A stretch of DNA of 64,000 nucleotides from positions 744,001-808,000 of the forward strand of contig NZ_FOIB01000004.1 in the NCBI RefSeq assembly GCF_900111765.1, given 5' to 3'. This DNA is from Myxococcus fulvus. Its GTDB lineage: Bacteria; Myxococcota; Myxococcia; Myxococcales; Myxococcaceae. Shown here in pieces: positions 9,101 to 20,226 of this stretch. Numbering within the stretch: position 1 is the stretch's first letter; each line of letters opens with the position of its first letter. The position numbers and the translations under genes are program-made. Under the pieces are notes generated by a model that ran no database searches, was not told the origin of the DNA, and saw only the letters and a program-made list of their open reading frames with translations.

Positions 9101-11428
9101 TTGAACAAGTCCTTCATCCTGCTGGGGAGCTGTGTCGGCGCCCTGGCGCTGAGCGGTTGCGACCAGGCGCCCCAGGCGCCCATCGAGGAGTCCTCGCGGT
9201 CCGCGTCACTGGAGACGCTGGTCAACGTCACGTTGAACAAGCCGGCGACGGCGTCGCAATACCAGACGGACCCCTACGTCTTCCTCCCCCAGTACGCGGT
9301 GGACGGGAACATCACCTCGGATGACTCGCGCTGGTGCACCGGTGAGTACTTCACCTCGCAGCGGTATCTCGACGTGGACCTGCAGGGGACGTTCGACCTC
9401 CACCGGATGGAGGTCTACACGGGCTACCAGGGCGACCGAGCCATCTCCAGCTTCGCGCTCCAGTACCACGACGGGACGAGCTGGCAGCCCATCCCCGGCT
9501 CGACGGTGACGGGCAACCCGGCCACGGGCGTCGCCGTGTCCCGGACCTTCACGCAGGTGGTGCGGGGCCAGAAGGTCCGCTTCCTGTGCAACGAGCCCGC
9601 GGGCTCGAACTGCCGCGTGAAGGAGCTCTGGGTGTTCGGTGCACCCGCCACACCTGGAGCCAACCAGCCGCCCGTGGCCAACGCGGGCGCGGACCGCACG
9701 GTGGTGCTGCCCACCTCGAGCATCACTCTGACGGGCTCCGCCACCGACTCGGATGGCAGCATCGCGTCCTACGCCTGGACCCAGGTCAGCGGTCCGACGG
9801 CCACCCTGACGGGCGCCGCGACCTCGACGCTCACCGTGAGCGACCTCTCCGCCGGCACGCTCGTCTTCCGCCTCACCGTGGCGGACGATGACGGCGCCAC
9901 GCACTCGGACGATGTCACGGTGACGGTCGCCAACACGCCGCCCAACCAGCCGCCCGTGGCCAACGCCGGCGCGGACCGCACGGTGGTGCTGCCCAACGCG
10001 GGCATCACGCTGACCGGCTCCGCCACCGACTCCGACGGCAGCATCGCTTCCCATGCGTGGACGCAGGTGAGCGGCCCCACCGCCTCGCTGAGCGGCGCCA
10101 ACACGCCGTCACTGTCCGTCAGCGCGCTCGCGGCCGGCACGCTCGTGTTCCGACTCACCGTGACGGATGACGACGGCGCCACCCACTCCGACGACGTCAC
10201 CGTGACGGTGACCAACCCCACCACCACGCTGACGAACGTGGCGAAGAACAAGCCGGCCACCGCCCTGTCCACCGACGGAGCGAGCGTCCCCGCTCGCGTC
10301 ACCGACGACAACCTGTCCACCTTCTGGAAGTCCGGCTGGACGACCAAGCGGGGCACGCACCTCGACATCGACTTGCAGGGCAGCTTCCTCATCCACGGCG
10401 TGGAGCTGCACTCGTCCTTCTACGTCGACTCCCCGGAGGCCCTCGTCAACTTCGACCTGCTGGCGTGGGACGGCGGCTGCTGGAAGCCCATCCCCGGCGG
10501 CTCCGTGCGCAACAACCCCAAGACGACGACCGTGAAGACGGTGACCTTCACCACGCCCGTGGTGGCCTCCAAGGTCCGCCTCCTGTGGCTCGAATACAGA
10601 GACCCGAGCACCGGCCTGGGCGCCAGCAACGCCCACGTGCGTGAGCTGCGGGTGATGGGCCACCCCACCACGCCCACCACCGGTCCACTGACGTGCACGG
10701 CCGGCGAGCAGATCGCCGTGAAGGACGCCCGCTACGCCTACGCGCTCTTCCTGCCCGCGGGCTACAACACGGACCGCAACGCCCGTTGGCCCATCGTCTT
10801 CTCGCTGCCCGGCACCGGCGGTGTGATGCTCACCGATGACCACCAGGCGGTGAGCACCAACGCGGAGGGGCTCGCCTGGAACCTGCGCGACGCCACGTAC
10901 CGCGCGGGCTTCGGCGCCATCGCCGTGTCCATGCACTACTGGATCAACGGCAAGACCGGAGGAGAAAACGCCTACTTCAACGTCAGCAGCCTGATGGCGC
11001 TGCTCAACGAATTGAAACGCGACCTTCTGGTCGACGCGGACCGCGTCTACTTCGCGGGCTTCAGCGGCGGCGCCAACGTCCTCTACGAATCCACCGGGCT
11101 CGCCAGCTACATGGACCGCGTCTCGGCCTTCGTCCCCCTCGCCGTCACCAATTCCCCTGTCACCGCCAACACGACCAACCTCTGCAACCTGCGCACGTTG
11201 CCCATCTGGCCCTTCCATGGCGGCTCGGACTCCATGGGCTCCGCGGCCCAATCCACCGCGCTCAAGACGAAGCTGGAGACGCAGTGCGGAGGCACCACCA
11301 GCGCCATGCACGCCATCACCACCTACCCGGGCGTGGGGCACTCCAACACCATCTGGCAGAACGCCTTCGCCGACCCGGCGCTCTGGACCTGGCTCTTCCA
11401 GCAGCGCATCAGCACCCGTCAGCCGTGA
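9101..11428 (+). CDS. Modular lipoprotein: discoidin-PKD-PKD-discoidin-esterase
   Basis: A 775-residue secreted modular enzyme. The start is taken as TTG at 9101: GGGAG lies 9 nt upstream and the protein then opens with a lipoprotein signal ending L-S-G-C (Cys20); no ATG exists nearby, and GTG 9038 would put 21 residues before the signal. An F5/8 type C (discoidin-like) domain at about 40-180 is followed by two nearly identical PKD domains (188-281 and 282-375), a second F5/8C domain at about 385-525, and a C-terminal alpha/beta hydrolase resembling PHB depolymerase/feruloyl esterase (LpqC) with G-F-S-G-G (Ser655) and G-V-G-H-S (His747). The domain set suggests surface binding and cleavage of a polysaccharide ester or polyester. 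Confidence 0.85.
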   Translation: MNKSFILLGSCVGALALSGCDQAPQAPIEESSRSASLETLVNVTLNKPATASQYQTDPYVFLPQYAVDGNITSDDSRWCTGEYFTSQRYLDVDLQGTFDLHRMEVYTGYQGDRAISSFALQYHDGTSWQPIPGSTVTGNPATGVAVSRTFTQVVRGQKVRFLCNEPAGSNCRVKELWVFGAPATPGANQPPVANAGADRTVVLPTSSITLTGSATDSDGSIASYAWTQVSGPTATLTGAATSTLTVSDLSAGTLVFRLTVADDDGATHSDDVTVTVANTPPNQPPVANAGADRTVVLPNAGITLTGSATDSDGSIASHAWTQVSGPTASLSGANTPSLSVSALAAGTLVFRLTVTDDDGATHSDDVTVTVTNPTTTLTNVAKNKPATALSTDGASVPARVTDDNLSTFWKSGWTTKRGTHLDIDLQGSFLIHGVELHSSFYVDSPEALVNFDLLAWDGGCWKPIPGGSVRNNPKTTTVKTVTFTTPVVASKVRLLWLEYRDPSTGLGASNAHVRELRVMGHPTTPTTGPLTCTAGEQIAVKDARYAYALFLPAGYNTDRNARWPIVFSLPGTGGVMLTDDHQAVSTNAEGLAWNLRDATYRAGFGAIAVSMHYWINGKTGGENAYFNVSSLMALLNELKRDLLVDADRVYFAGFSGGANVLYESTGLASYMDRVSAFVPLAVTNSPVTANTTNLCNLRTLPIWPFHGGSDSMGSAAQSTALKTKLETQCGGTTSAMHAITTYPGVGHSNTIWQNAFADPALWTWLFQQRISTRQP
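9662..10225 (+). repeat. Tandem duplicated PKD-domain coding repeat (2 x 282 bp)
   Basis: Two adjacent in-frame units (9662-9943 and 9944-10225), offset by exactly 282 bp or 94 codons, encode the PKD domains. Long stretches are identical or differ only at third codon positions, which indicates recent duplication or gene conversion. Confidence 0.85.
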
Positions 11429-11453
11429 CACACTCCGCCGGGTGGCGCCGTCC

Positions 11454-13928
<2,475 letters not shown>

Positions 13929-14121
13929 CCCCCCGGAAAGCCCGTCCGCCGACCCGACGGGTTCACAAAGTAGGTCCATGGTAGCGGGCTGGGACCGGTA
14001 TTGCACCATCCCCTCGCCGCGCAGGGCAGCCAAGCGTCCAGGAGCCGATAGGTGGGCCGCCCCACCGGATGCAATGGCTCCGGCCGGCGCGCGTAGGGAA
14101 GAACAAGGAGGTACCAAGACG

Positions 14122-14343
14122 ATGTCGCGTCCCGGAATCGCAGCCCTGTTGTCCTTCCTCATCCCAGGCGTCGGGCAGATCTACAACGGGGACATCCTGC
14201 GCGGTGTCTTCTGGCTCATCATCACCCCCGGCTTCTGGATTGGCACCGGCGGATGTCTCGGCTGGGTGTGCCACATCATCGCCGCGGCCACGGCCTACAA
14301 CCGCGCGGAGGACAAGGAGAAGTACCGCGTCACCGTCGTCTAG
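14122..14343 (+). CDS. Small TM2-domain membrane protein
   Basis: A 73-residue membrane protein of the TM2 family. It shows the family core S-F-L-I-P-G-V-G-Q-I-Y-N-G-D followed by two hydrophobic helices separated by a short Gly-rich turn. The ATG at 14122 is fixed by a strong AAGGAGG 10 nt upstream; the frame is open far upstream, but that part is antisense to the kinase gene. TM2 proteins are small membrane adaptors of poorly defined function. It is a single-gene unit closed by a strong terminator. Confidence 0.88.
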   Translation: MSRPGIAALLSFLIPGVGQIYNGDILRGVFWLIITPGFWIGTGGCLGWVCHIIAAATAYNRAEDKEKYRVTVV

Positions 14344-14365
14344 GCGGCGTGAGAGGCGGGCTCGC

Positions 14366-14406
14366 GCGGGTCGGCCGTGGGGGATGGCCGACCCGCGTTT
14401 CTTTTC
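14366..14406 (+). terminator. Rho-independent terminator after the TM2 gene
   Basis: A perfect 11-bp stem (GCGGGTCGGCC and GGCCGACCCGC) with a 9-nt loop, followed by GTTTCTTTTC, lies 22 nt past the TM2 stop codon. It also separates this gene from the convergent gene that ends at 14408. Confidence 0.92.
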
Positions 14407-14407
14407 G

Positions 14408-15313
14408 TCAGGACAGCAGCAGCAGGATGAACAGCGGAATCGCGCCGACGAGCAGCCCCACGCCGAGCGCCAGAATCTGCTGCACGAGGAACAGGTCCTC
14501 CAGTCGCTCCACGAGCGCGACCTGCAGCCGCTCGATGGCCAGCGACTCCAGCTCCCGCACCGCCGTGGCGCCATCCGGCGAAGCGACCACCGCGCGCACG
14601 GCGATGGCGCCCAGCACCCGGTAGGACTGCTCCATCAGGAAGCGCTCCAACCCACCCAGTCGCGAGGCGACGGTGGACGGTGACGAGGGCCCGCCCGCGC
14701 GCTCGGCCACCGACTGCTTGACGGCTCGGAGCAGCTCCTTGCGGCTCAACGGCCCCTTGCTCCGCAAGCGTCCGGCGAGCTGCTGCGCGGCGGGCTTGAT
14801 GACCGCGTAGAGGTAGCCCAACCAGCCGCGCTTCTCCGCCTCCTCTCCGAGCCGGGAGGCGCCGCCATGGAGCATCATCGCGTAGCCACCCGCCAGCGCG
14901 AGCGACAGCGGCGTGAGCACCAGGCACAGCAGGTCCAGCCAGGGAGGCCCTCGTGTGCTGCCGAGCCAGAGCGGCGCCAGCACGAAGGCGAGCGCCAGCG
15001 CGAGGCCGACGCACCCGAAGATGAAGAGTCCCTTGAGCGCGCCCCACAGCCCCGAGCCGAGGAGCGAGAACGTCACGCTCAGCACGGGCCACAGGCTCGA
15101 GCGGGCCACGGCCGCGACACTTCGACTCGGGCCCTCGGGAGCCGCGGCTGTCGGAGCGTCGCCGAGGGGTGCTTGCACGGCGACCAGCTCGTTCGAAGGA
15201 GCCTCCACCTCGTCGGAGGGCGCGGCGCGCTGCTCGAGGTCCTCGGCTCGCGCGCCCTCTGTCTTCGTCGCCGGGCTCACGCCACACCCTCCCGGGCACG
15301 AAGGCTCGTGCAC
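14408..15313 (-). CDS. Hypothetical membrane protein
   Basis: A 301-residue protein that I do not recognise. Residues about 1-65 are charged and Ala/Pro/Glu-rich, presumably cytoplasmic. Three hydrophobic segments follow (about 75-95, 97-118 and 125-148). A long soluble, probably helical region at about 155-270 contains repeated L-E-R-F/L-E-R-L-Q patterns. A last hydrophobic helix forms the C-terminus (I-L-A-L-G-V-G-L-L-V and L-F-I-L-L-L-L). It starts at GTG, with AAGG 5 nt upstream. It is convergent with the TM2 gene. No catalytic motif is visible. Confidence 0.7.
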   Translation of the reverse strand: MHEPSCPGGCGVSPATKTEGARAEDLEQRAAPSDEVEAPSNELVAVQAPLGDAPTAAAPEGPSRSVAAVARSSLWPVLSVTFSLLGSGLWGALKGLFIFGCVGLALALAFVLAPLWLGSTRGPPWLDLLCLVLTPLSLALAGGYAMMLHGGASRLGEEAEKRGWLGYLYAVIKPAAQQLAGRLRSKGPLSRKELLRAVKQSVAERAGGPSSPSTVASRLGGLERFLMEQSYRVLGAIAVRAVVASPDGATAVRELESLAIERLQVALVERLEDLFLVQQILALGVGLLVGAIPLFILLLLS

Positions 15314-15449
15314 GGCGGCCTTGCGCCCCTCCTCACCACGTTCACATCCGGCACGCGGCTCCGCCCCCTCAAACGATGCACCTCACGGCCCCATCGTAAA
15401 GGCCAGGGAGGGGCCGCGAAAGCCACCCCTCGTGAACACGGCCGCGAAC

Positions 15450-15962
15450 TCAGAACTGGGTGATGGCGAAGGTCGTCACGCCGCGCACCTCGGTGATGCC
15501 AGGCCCCAGCAGGCAGCTCACCACATCGAGGGCGGGATAGGTCACCACCTGCGTCGCGAGGTTCCCCGCGAAGGGTCCGGACGCAATCGCGCCGACGAAG
15601 GTGACCACCGTCTGCCCACCCGTGCGCGTGGCGATGCGGGTGAAGCTGATGACACTCGACTCGCCCGTGTTCCAGTCGAGCTTCAGTGAACCGGTGCCGA
15701 TGGGCTCGGCGAGCAGACAATCGGAGGGCAGTCCCGCGATGGCGAAGAAGTAGGTGGCCGAGGACACGGGAGCACCCGGAAGGCATTCGATGCTCCCCTC
15801 CGAGGTGATGTCCGTGGGCCGGGATACCAACGTGAGGCCCGGGTTGTACGTGCGGACCGCCGTCCCCGTGCAAGACAGGAGCGGCGACTGCGCCAGGACG
15901 GCGGTGGGCGCAACCAGCGCGGCGAGACAGGCGAAGAGTCGAAGCGAGGAGAAGGCATTCAT
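15450..15962 (-). CDS. Hypothetical secreted protein
   Basis: A 170-residue exported protein with a clear signal peptide (about 1-22, ending V-L-A-Q). Four cysteines remain in the mature part, two near its N-terminus, which suggests disulfides. The rest is rich in Thr, Ser, Val and Gly and probably beta-structured. No family is recognised. The ATG at 15962 has GAGG about 8 nt upstream; the open frame extends further but that part lacks coding character. It is next to the 184-residue protein gene on the same strand, 130 nt apart. Confidence 0.72.
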   Translation of the reverse strand: MNAFSSLRLFACLAALVAPTAVLAQSPLLSCTGTAVRTYNPGLTLVSRPTDITSEGSIECLPGAPVSSATYFFAIAGLPSDCLLAEPIGTGSLKLDWNTGESSVISFTRIATRTGGQTVVTFVGAIASGPFAGNLATQVVTYPALDVVSCLLGPGITEVRGVTTFAITQF

Positions 15963-16092
15963 GTGCGGGACCTCGGGCAAAGGGGAGCCACTCGAGCGGG
16001 CTCCTCGTCCTGCGCGAGTCCAGCGCGGCTCCATCGTCCGCGGGTATCGCACTCCCGCGAGCGACGTCCGCCCACCGACGTCCGCATGGGAC

Positions 16093-16647
16093 TCAGGTGC
16101 AGTGGACTCCGCGACGCGCGTGCATCTCCTGCGTGAGCCGATAGGTGGAGCCACCATCCTCCGACATGAAGCCGCGCCAGAGGAACGAGTCGTCGGTGAC
16201 GGCGGTGAACATCCAGCGCAGCGGCTTGCCGTCCGGGTCCTTCCCCTCGATGTGGATTTCATCTCCGACGGGACGGCCGACGAGCGAGACGAGATACCCC
16301 GCGGTGGCGCCCATCCACACGACACGCCAGGTCCCCTGCTCCGGGATGAACTGACGCAGCGAGGTGCCGATGCGCCGCGCCCCCACGGAGGCGCCGAGCC
16401 CCTCCGGGTTCGGATAGATGAGCACGTCCTGGATGACGCGTCCGTCCAGGACCCACGAGAAGGACCACTCGCCGGGCTGGCGGTAGGTCTGCTTCCCGGT
16501 GGCGTCGAAGAACGCGACGTCCACGTCCCAGGCGCCGATGAAGCGGCCGAACAGGGAAAGGGACTCGGCCAGCGCGGGCAAGGGGCCGTCCGCGCGCAGG
16601 AGCTCCAACGCCCGCTGCGAGAGCGGTGACTCGGGCTGCGACCTCAT
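16093..16647 (-). CDS. Hypothetical protein, DUF1579/lipocalin-like
   Basis: A 184-residue cytoplasmic protein with no signal peptide. The core pattern (F-I-G-A-W-D-V-D-V-A-F-F, then G-E-W-S-F-S-W-V-L-D-G-R-V-I-Q-D-V) resembles DUF1579-type beta-barrel proteins, which are lipocalin-like and of unknown function. GGGAGA lies 8 nt before the ATG. It is flanked by other short minus-strand genes and is probably transcribed alone or with the secreted protein gene downstream. Confidence 0.78.
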   Translation of the reverse strand: MRSQPESPLSQRALELLRADGPLPALAESLSLFGRFIGAWDVDVAFFDATGKQTYRQPGEWSFSWVLDGRVIQDVLIYPNPEGLGASVGARRIGTSLRQFIPEQGTWRVVWMGATAGYLVSLVGRPVGDEIHIEGKDPDGKPLRWMFTAVTDDSFLWRGFMSEDGGSTYRLTQEMHARRGVHCT

Positions 16648-16719
16648 GATGCACGTCTCCCATCAGGCGCCGAAGTCGCTCGGCGCCCCTGTGAATGGCA
16701 CTGCGTTGTCTGGGTGGAT

Positions 16720-17322
16720 TCAGCGCGAAGCGGAGCTCACGCGCACCCACGCGGGCGGATAGCGCGTCACCAGTCCGAGCTCATCCGTCTCCACTTCCGA
16801 GGTGAAGCGGCCGCCGCCGCTCTCGTAGCGATAGCGCGTGGAGGACAGGCGCGTGTAGCGCTGCGGCAGCTTCTCGAGCGACAGGTCCGGCATCCGCACC
16901 CACGCCGCCGTCACGTCGCTGCCCTGCCCCACCTCCAGCGACAGCCGGCGGATGGGCAGCGTGTTCGTCGACGGAGAGAAGGCCAGGTCCACATCCGTGC
17001 AGCCCGCGAACTGGACCACCTCCTCGTCCCCTCGCCACCAGCGCAGCCCCGCGTCCACGCGCAGGTCCAGCGTCCGCGAGCCCCCCGCCCCGCGCAGCGC
17101 GACGTGGACCTGGCGTGTCCGCCACCGCGAATCACTCTCCACGGAGTACTCGACGAGGCAGGGTGTCCCCTCCCGCGAGAGCACCACCGAGCCCGCCAGG
17201 GCCCAGCCGTCAGCGAGCTCGTGCAGCTCGGCGTATTCGCCGCAGGGCTCGTCTTCGCGCGTCCATTGCCAGGCACGGACGCAGCGGCGCGAGGACTTCG
17301 AGAGGAGGTCCAGATAGTTCAT
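16720..17322 (-). CDS. Putative glycolipid-binding domain protein
   Basis: A 200-residue soluble protein resembling the putative glycolipid-binding family (as in Pseudomonas PA1994). It has the typical opening W-x-W-x-x-E-D, paired E-Y-A-E-L and G-S-V-V motifs, R-R-L-S-L-E-V-G and a final F-T-S-E-V-E-T-D-E-L-G-L-V-T-R-Y-P. The function is poorly known; ligand binding by a beta-fold is inferred from the family. The ATG at 17322 begins the conserved part, and the in-frame upstream extension lacks homology. It is divergent from an AraC-type regulator, a common arrangement for this family, so it is probably regulated by it. Confidence 0.85.
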   Translation of the reverse strand: MNYLDLLSKSSRRCVRAWQWTREDEPCGEYAELHELADGWALAGSVVLSREGTPCLVEYSVESDSRWRTRQVHVALRGAGGSRTLDLRVDAGLRWWRGDEEVVQFAGCTDVDLAFSPSTNTLPIRRLSLEVGQGSDVTAAWVRMPDLSLEKLPQRYTRLSSTRYRYESGGGRFTSEVETDELGLVTRYPPAWVRVSSASR

Positions 17323-17448
17323 GGTGGTAGCCCGTGGAAGTGAGGCCACCCTAGGGAACAGCGGCGGCGCCGTCTTACACATCCTTGCTCCCACTGTTCG
17401 CGAGCACACGCGCACCGGGCCGCTTGCCCGCGCCTCGGGCGACGCGCC

Positions 17449-18249
17449 ATGTTCACGGGCATGCCGCGCATGCACGCCTCGCTCCTCTACAGCGCGCCGG
17501 ACCTCCAGCTCGCCCGCGTCACCTGCGATGGGCACGACGGTCCCAGGCCCCGAGAGGAAGGCATGGACAGTGAGCGGCTCATCCTCGCGCTGCACGGGCG
17601 CTTCCAGTACCGCGACTCACGGACGCGGGCCGTGGTGTCCCCGGGCGTCGGACTGAGGCTCGGACCCCAGCGGCCCTGTGAAATCCGCCATCCCCATGGC
17701 GGCGGTGACGCCTGCCTGTCCGTGAGGGGAGCGTGGCTGCGTCGCTGGTCGCACTCGGACACATCGACGCTCACCGTCAGCGCCGAGGCGTATGTGCGCC
17801 TCCAGGACCTGCTGTCCTCCGTGGCACGAGGAGGACCCGTGGAGCGCGTCCAGGTGGAGGAGACCCTGGGCCTCGTCCTCACGCCCGACGAGCGAGGCAC
17901 CACCACCGTGAGCCCCCGCGAACGGGACATCGCCCACGCCATCGCGCACGTGGCCGCGCTCCACTTCGACACGCGAGTCTCCGTCGAGTCCTTGGCTACG
18001 AGCGCGGGCGTCTCCCCGTTCCACGCCTGCCGCGTGTTCCGCAAGGTGACGGGGACCGGCATCCACCAATACATCCAGGAGGTGCGGCTGAGACACGCGC
18101 TCGCCCTCCTGCTGGACACCCGGCTTCCGCTCGCGGACGTGGCGCTGGAGGCGGGCTTCGCCAACCAGGGCCACCTGGGCAACGCGTTCCGGCGTCGCTA
18201 CGGCCGGTCACCCGGCGCCACGAGGCGGTCGCGGTCCACCATCCCTTGA
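17449..18249 (+). CDS. AraC-family transcriptional regulator
   Basis: A 266-residue regulator. The N-terminal about 155 residues form a sensor region of AraC type with no sharp motif. The C-terminal about 100 residues contain two helix-turn-helix motifs, around L-A-T-S-A-G-V-S-P-F-H-A-C-R-V-F and D-V-A-L-E-A-G-F-A-N-Q-G-H-L-G-N-A-F. There is an alternative ATG at 17461 and no convincing ribosome site, so the exact start is open. It is divergent from the glycolipid-binding protein gene across 126 nt; control of that gene is likely. Confidence 0.88.
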   Translation: MFTGMPRMHASLLYSAPDLQLARVTCDGHDGPRPREEGMDSERLILALHGRFQYRDSRTRAVVSPGVGLRLGPQRPCEIRHPHGGGDACLSVRGAWLRRWSHSDTSTLTVSAEAYVRLQDLLSSVARGGPVERVQVEETLGLVLTPDERGTTTVSPRERDIAHAIAHVAALHFDTRVSVESLATSAGVSPFHACRVFRKVTGTGIHQYIQEVRLRHALALLLDTRLPLADVALEAGFANQGHLGNAFRRRYGRSPGATRRSRSTIP

Positions 18250-18334
18250 ACAGGGGCGACCTCACCGCGAAGGGTGAGCTGCCCTCGCGGGGCGTGCCGC
18301 ACGAGCCGACCGTCCGCCGCTCCTCGCGCGAAGC

Positions 18335-18994
18335 TCAGCCTCGCGCCGAGCGAAGCGCCGCGAGCAGCTCCTCCGCCGTGGTCGCCACCGCGCGAGCGCC
18401 ATTCGCGTGCAGCTCCGCCACGTCGCGGAAGCCCCACGTGACGCCCACGCCATACATCCCCGCCGCGCGCGCCGTCAGCATGTCCACCGCCGTGTCTCCC
18501 ACGAAGCCGCACACGCCCGCCTCGACACCCAGCTCCGTCGCCATCCCCAGCACCGCCGTCGGGTCCGGCTTGCGCGGGATGCCGGGCCGCTCGCCATACA
18601 CCCGGGCGAAGGGAACCCCCGGCAACAGCCGCTCCACCAGCCGCTTCACGAAGCTGTCCGACTTGTTGCTCAAGACGCCCATCACCACGCCGTCCCGCGC
18701 GAGCGCGTCCAGCATCGCCAGGATGCCCGGGTACGCAGCGGTCCGGTCGAAGAGGTGCTCGTCGTAGTACGCCCGATAGGTCTCCAGCACCGGCGCCGCC
18801 TGGTCCTCGCGGCCCGCGGGCACCGCCCGGCGCGCCAGCTCCCTCACCCCCTCGCCGACGAAGCGGCGGTAGTCGGCCTCCGGATGCGTGGGCAGCCCAT
18901 GGCGCGCGAGCGCATGGTTCATCGCGTCGGCGATGTCGCCCAGCGAGTCCACCAGGGTCCCATCGAGGTCGAAGAAGACGGCACGAAGCTGCAT
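18335..18994 (-). CDS. gph: HAD-superfamily phosphatase, phosphoglycolate phosphatase-like
   Basis: A 219-residue haloacid-dehalogenase hydrolase. Motif I F-D-L-D-G-T-L is at about 8-14 (nucleophile Asp9, acid Asp11), motif II is V-L-S-N-K-S, the Lys of motif III is in R-K-P-D-P, and motif IV is G-F-V-G-D-T-A-V-D. The helical cap after motif I fits subclass I, as in Gph. The likely role is dephosphorylation of 2-phosphoglycolate or a similar small phosphate ester; the substrate cannot be told from sequence. It lies just after the terminator of the TolQ/TolR operon and so probably has its own promoter or relies on read-through. Confidence 0.88.
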   Translation of the reverse strand: MQLRAVFFDLDGTLVDSLGDIADAMNHALARHGLPTHPEADYRRFVGEGVRELARRAVPAGREDQAAPVLETYRAYYDEHLFDRTAAYPGILAMLDALARDGVVMGVLSNKSDSFVKRLVERLLPGVPFARVYGERPGIPRKPDPTAVLGMATELGVEAGVCGFVGDTAVDMLTARAAGMYGVGVTWGFRDVAELHANGARAVATTAEELLAALRSARG

Positions 18995-19009
18995 GGGATG
19001 AGGTCTCCA

Positions 19010-19050
19010 GACAAAACGAAAACGCCCCGGCCACGGTGGGCCAGGGCGTT
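19010..19050 (-). terminator. Rho-independent terminator of the TolQ/TolR-type operon
   Basis: On the minus strand a 12-bp stem with one mismatch (arms 19021-19032 and 19039-19050, six-base loop) is followed by TTCGTTTTG. It lies 29 nt past the stop codon of the second TolR-type gene and before the phosphatase gene. Confidence 0.9.
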
Positions 19051-19078
19051 CGAGCAGACCGCTCGAGGAGGCGCGTCG

Positions 19079-19660
19079 CTAGTGCGTGGCCGCCGCGGTG
19101 GCACCACCGTCCGAGGGCGCCACCGTCATCACCGCGAAGTTGATGTTGTTGTAGCCCGCCGTGGCGCAGCTGAACATCACCCGCTTGATGATGGCGTACT
19201 CCACATCCTTGTGCGCCTGGATGTTGATGTCGCCCTTGAACGTGTTGGCGTCGTCGTTCGCCATCGCGTGCAGGTCCTCGAACTGCTTCTTCATGTCCCG
19301 CAGCTTCTCCTCCAGCGCGGGGATGTTGAGGTACTCGTCCTTGGAGAAGTCCTCCACGCGCCCGACGATGGTGCCGGAGACGCTGACCTGGTCGCCAGAG
19401 ACCATGACGACGGGGTGCATCTCCACCTCGGCGACGTTCACCGCCTCGGGCAGCTGGATGTCCTTGGTCATCATCAGCACCTCGCCCGTCGCGGAGAAGT
19501 TCGCGATGAGGAAGAGCACGATGATGACGAACATGTCGACCAGCGGCGTGATGAGGAGGTCGGCGTAGCCGCTGCGCTTGCCGTGCGCGCCGCCGTGTCC
19601 GAACACCTTGGAGTGCTGGAGGCGCTTGCCGTACCGCTTGCCTGGAACCTTGATGGCCAT
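19079..19660 (-). CDS. aglS: ExbD/TolR-family motor protein, AglS-like
   Basis: A 193-residue protein with a basic cytoplasmic N-terminus, one transmembrane helix (about 38-58) and a periplasmic domain. The helix carries the proton-pathway aspartate of the TolR/ExbD family (Asp42 in T-P-L-V-D-M-F). A conserved segment near the end (I-N-I-Q-A-H-K-D-V-E-Y) is also family typical. With the TolQ-like and first TolR-like genes upstream it forms a one-TolQ, two-TolR operon. This is the layout of AglRQS, the proton-driven motor of Myxococcus gliding; no tolA, tolB or pal is nearby. The Agl name is inference from layout and family. It lies 24 nt after the preceding gene and is closed by a terminator. 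Confidence 0.7.
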   Translation of the reverse strand: MAIKVPGKRYGKRLQHSKVFGHGGAHGKRSGYADLLITPLVDMFVIIVLFLIANFSATGEVLMMTKDIQLPEAVNVAEVEMHPVVMVSGDQVSVSGTIVGRVEDFSKDEYLNIPALEEKLRDMKKQFEDLHAMANDDANTFKGDINIQAHKDVEYAIIKRVMFSCATAGYNNINFAVMTVAPSDGGATAAATH

Positions 19661-19684
19661 GACTGGGTGTGGCTCCGTGCTCGG

Positions 19685-20173
19685 CTAGCCCATCGCCGCG
19701 GACACCGACACCTGGGGCAACCCAGAGCCGATGCACTCGTCGATGATGCGGACCAGGTCCTCGTAGCGGACCTTGTCCTCGGGCTGAAGGGTGATGGCCG
19801 TCTGGTCCGGCAGCTGCGCCTTCAACTCCTTGAAGCGCGCCACCAGCTTGGACAGGTCCGTCTTCCCCTTGCCGTCCTTGGTGAGGGGGATGGGGTCGAA
19901 CGTGCTCTGGTCCGCCGACAGCCGAAGCTCCGTCGGGGTGATGAGCAGCGTCAACTGAACCGTCTTGGTCTCCGTCGGGGGCGGCTCCTCCTCCGTGGAG
20001 GGACCTCCCGCCTGGGACACCTGGAGACGACCGATCTGGGTCCAGACGGCCGTCATGATGAGGAAGCTGATGGTCACTGCCATCAGATCGATGAAAGCGG
20101 TCAGGTTGATGGCGGTATCGAGCGGCTTCTTGCCGCCTTTACCACCTTGACCTGTGTCCATTCCGCCGGCCAT
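19685..20173 (-). CDS. aglQ: ExbD/TolR-family motor protein, AglQ-like
   Basis: A 162-residue single-pass membrane protein with a Gly/Lys-rich N-terminus and a helix at about 25-45. The helix contains the key aspartate Asp29 in L-T-A-F-I-D-L-M, which in this family carries protons for the motor. The periplasmic part ends with the usual T-L-Q-P-E-D-K-V-R-Y-E-D-L segment. AGGAGGAG precedes the ATG, a very strong ribosome site. In M. xanthus AglQ the corresponding aspartate (reported as D28) is required for gliding, which agrees well with Asp29 here. The Agl assignment is still inference. It sits second in the three-gene operon. Confidence 0.7.
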   Translation of the reverse strand: MAGGMDTGQGGKGGKKPLDTAINLTAFIDLMAVTISFLIMTAVWTQIGRLQVSQAGGPSTEEEPPPTETKTVQLTLLITPTELRLSADQSTFDPIPLTKDGKGKTDLSKLVARFKELKAQLPDQTAITLQPEDKVRYEDLVRIIDECIGSGLPQVSVSAAMG

Positions 20174-20226
20174 GGCGTTCTCCTCCTAAGGCCCCGCGCG
20201 GGTGAGGCGCGGCAAGAGACTGAAAG

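Noticed and set aside
9662..10225. Repeat considered as a CRISPR or mobile repeat
   Set aside because: Units are in-frame 94-codon PKD domains inside one gene, without spacers or ends typical of mobile DNA.
18252..18269. Hairpin CTCACC/GGTGAG after the AraC gene as a terminator
   Set aside because: Six-bp stem with no T-tract and close to the stop; too weak to call.
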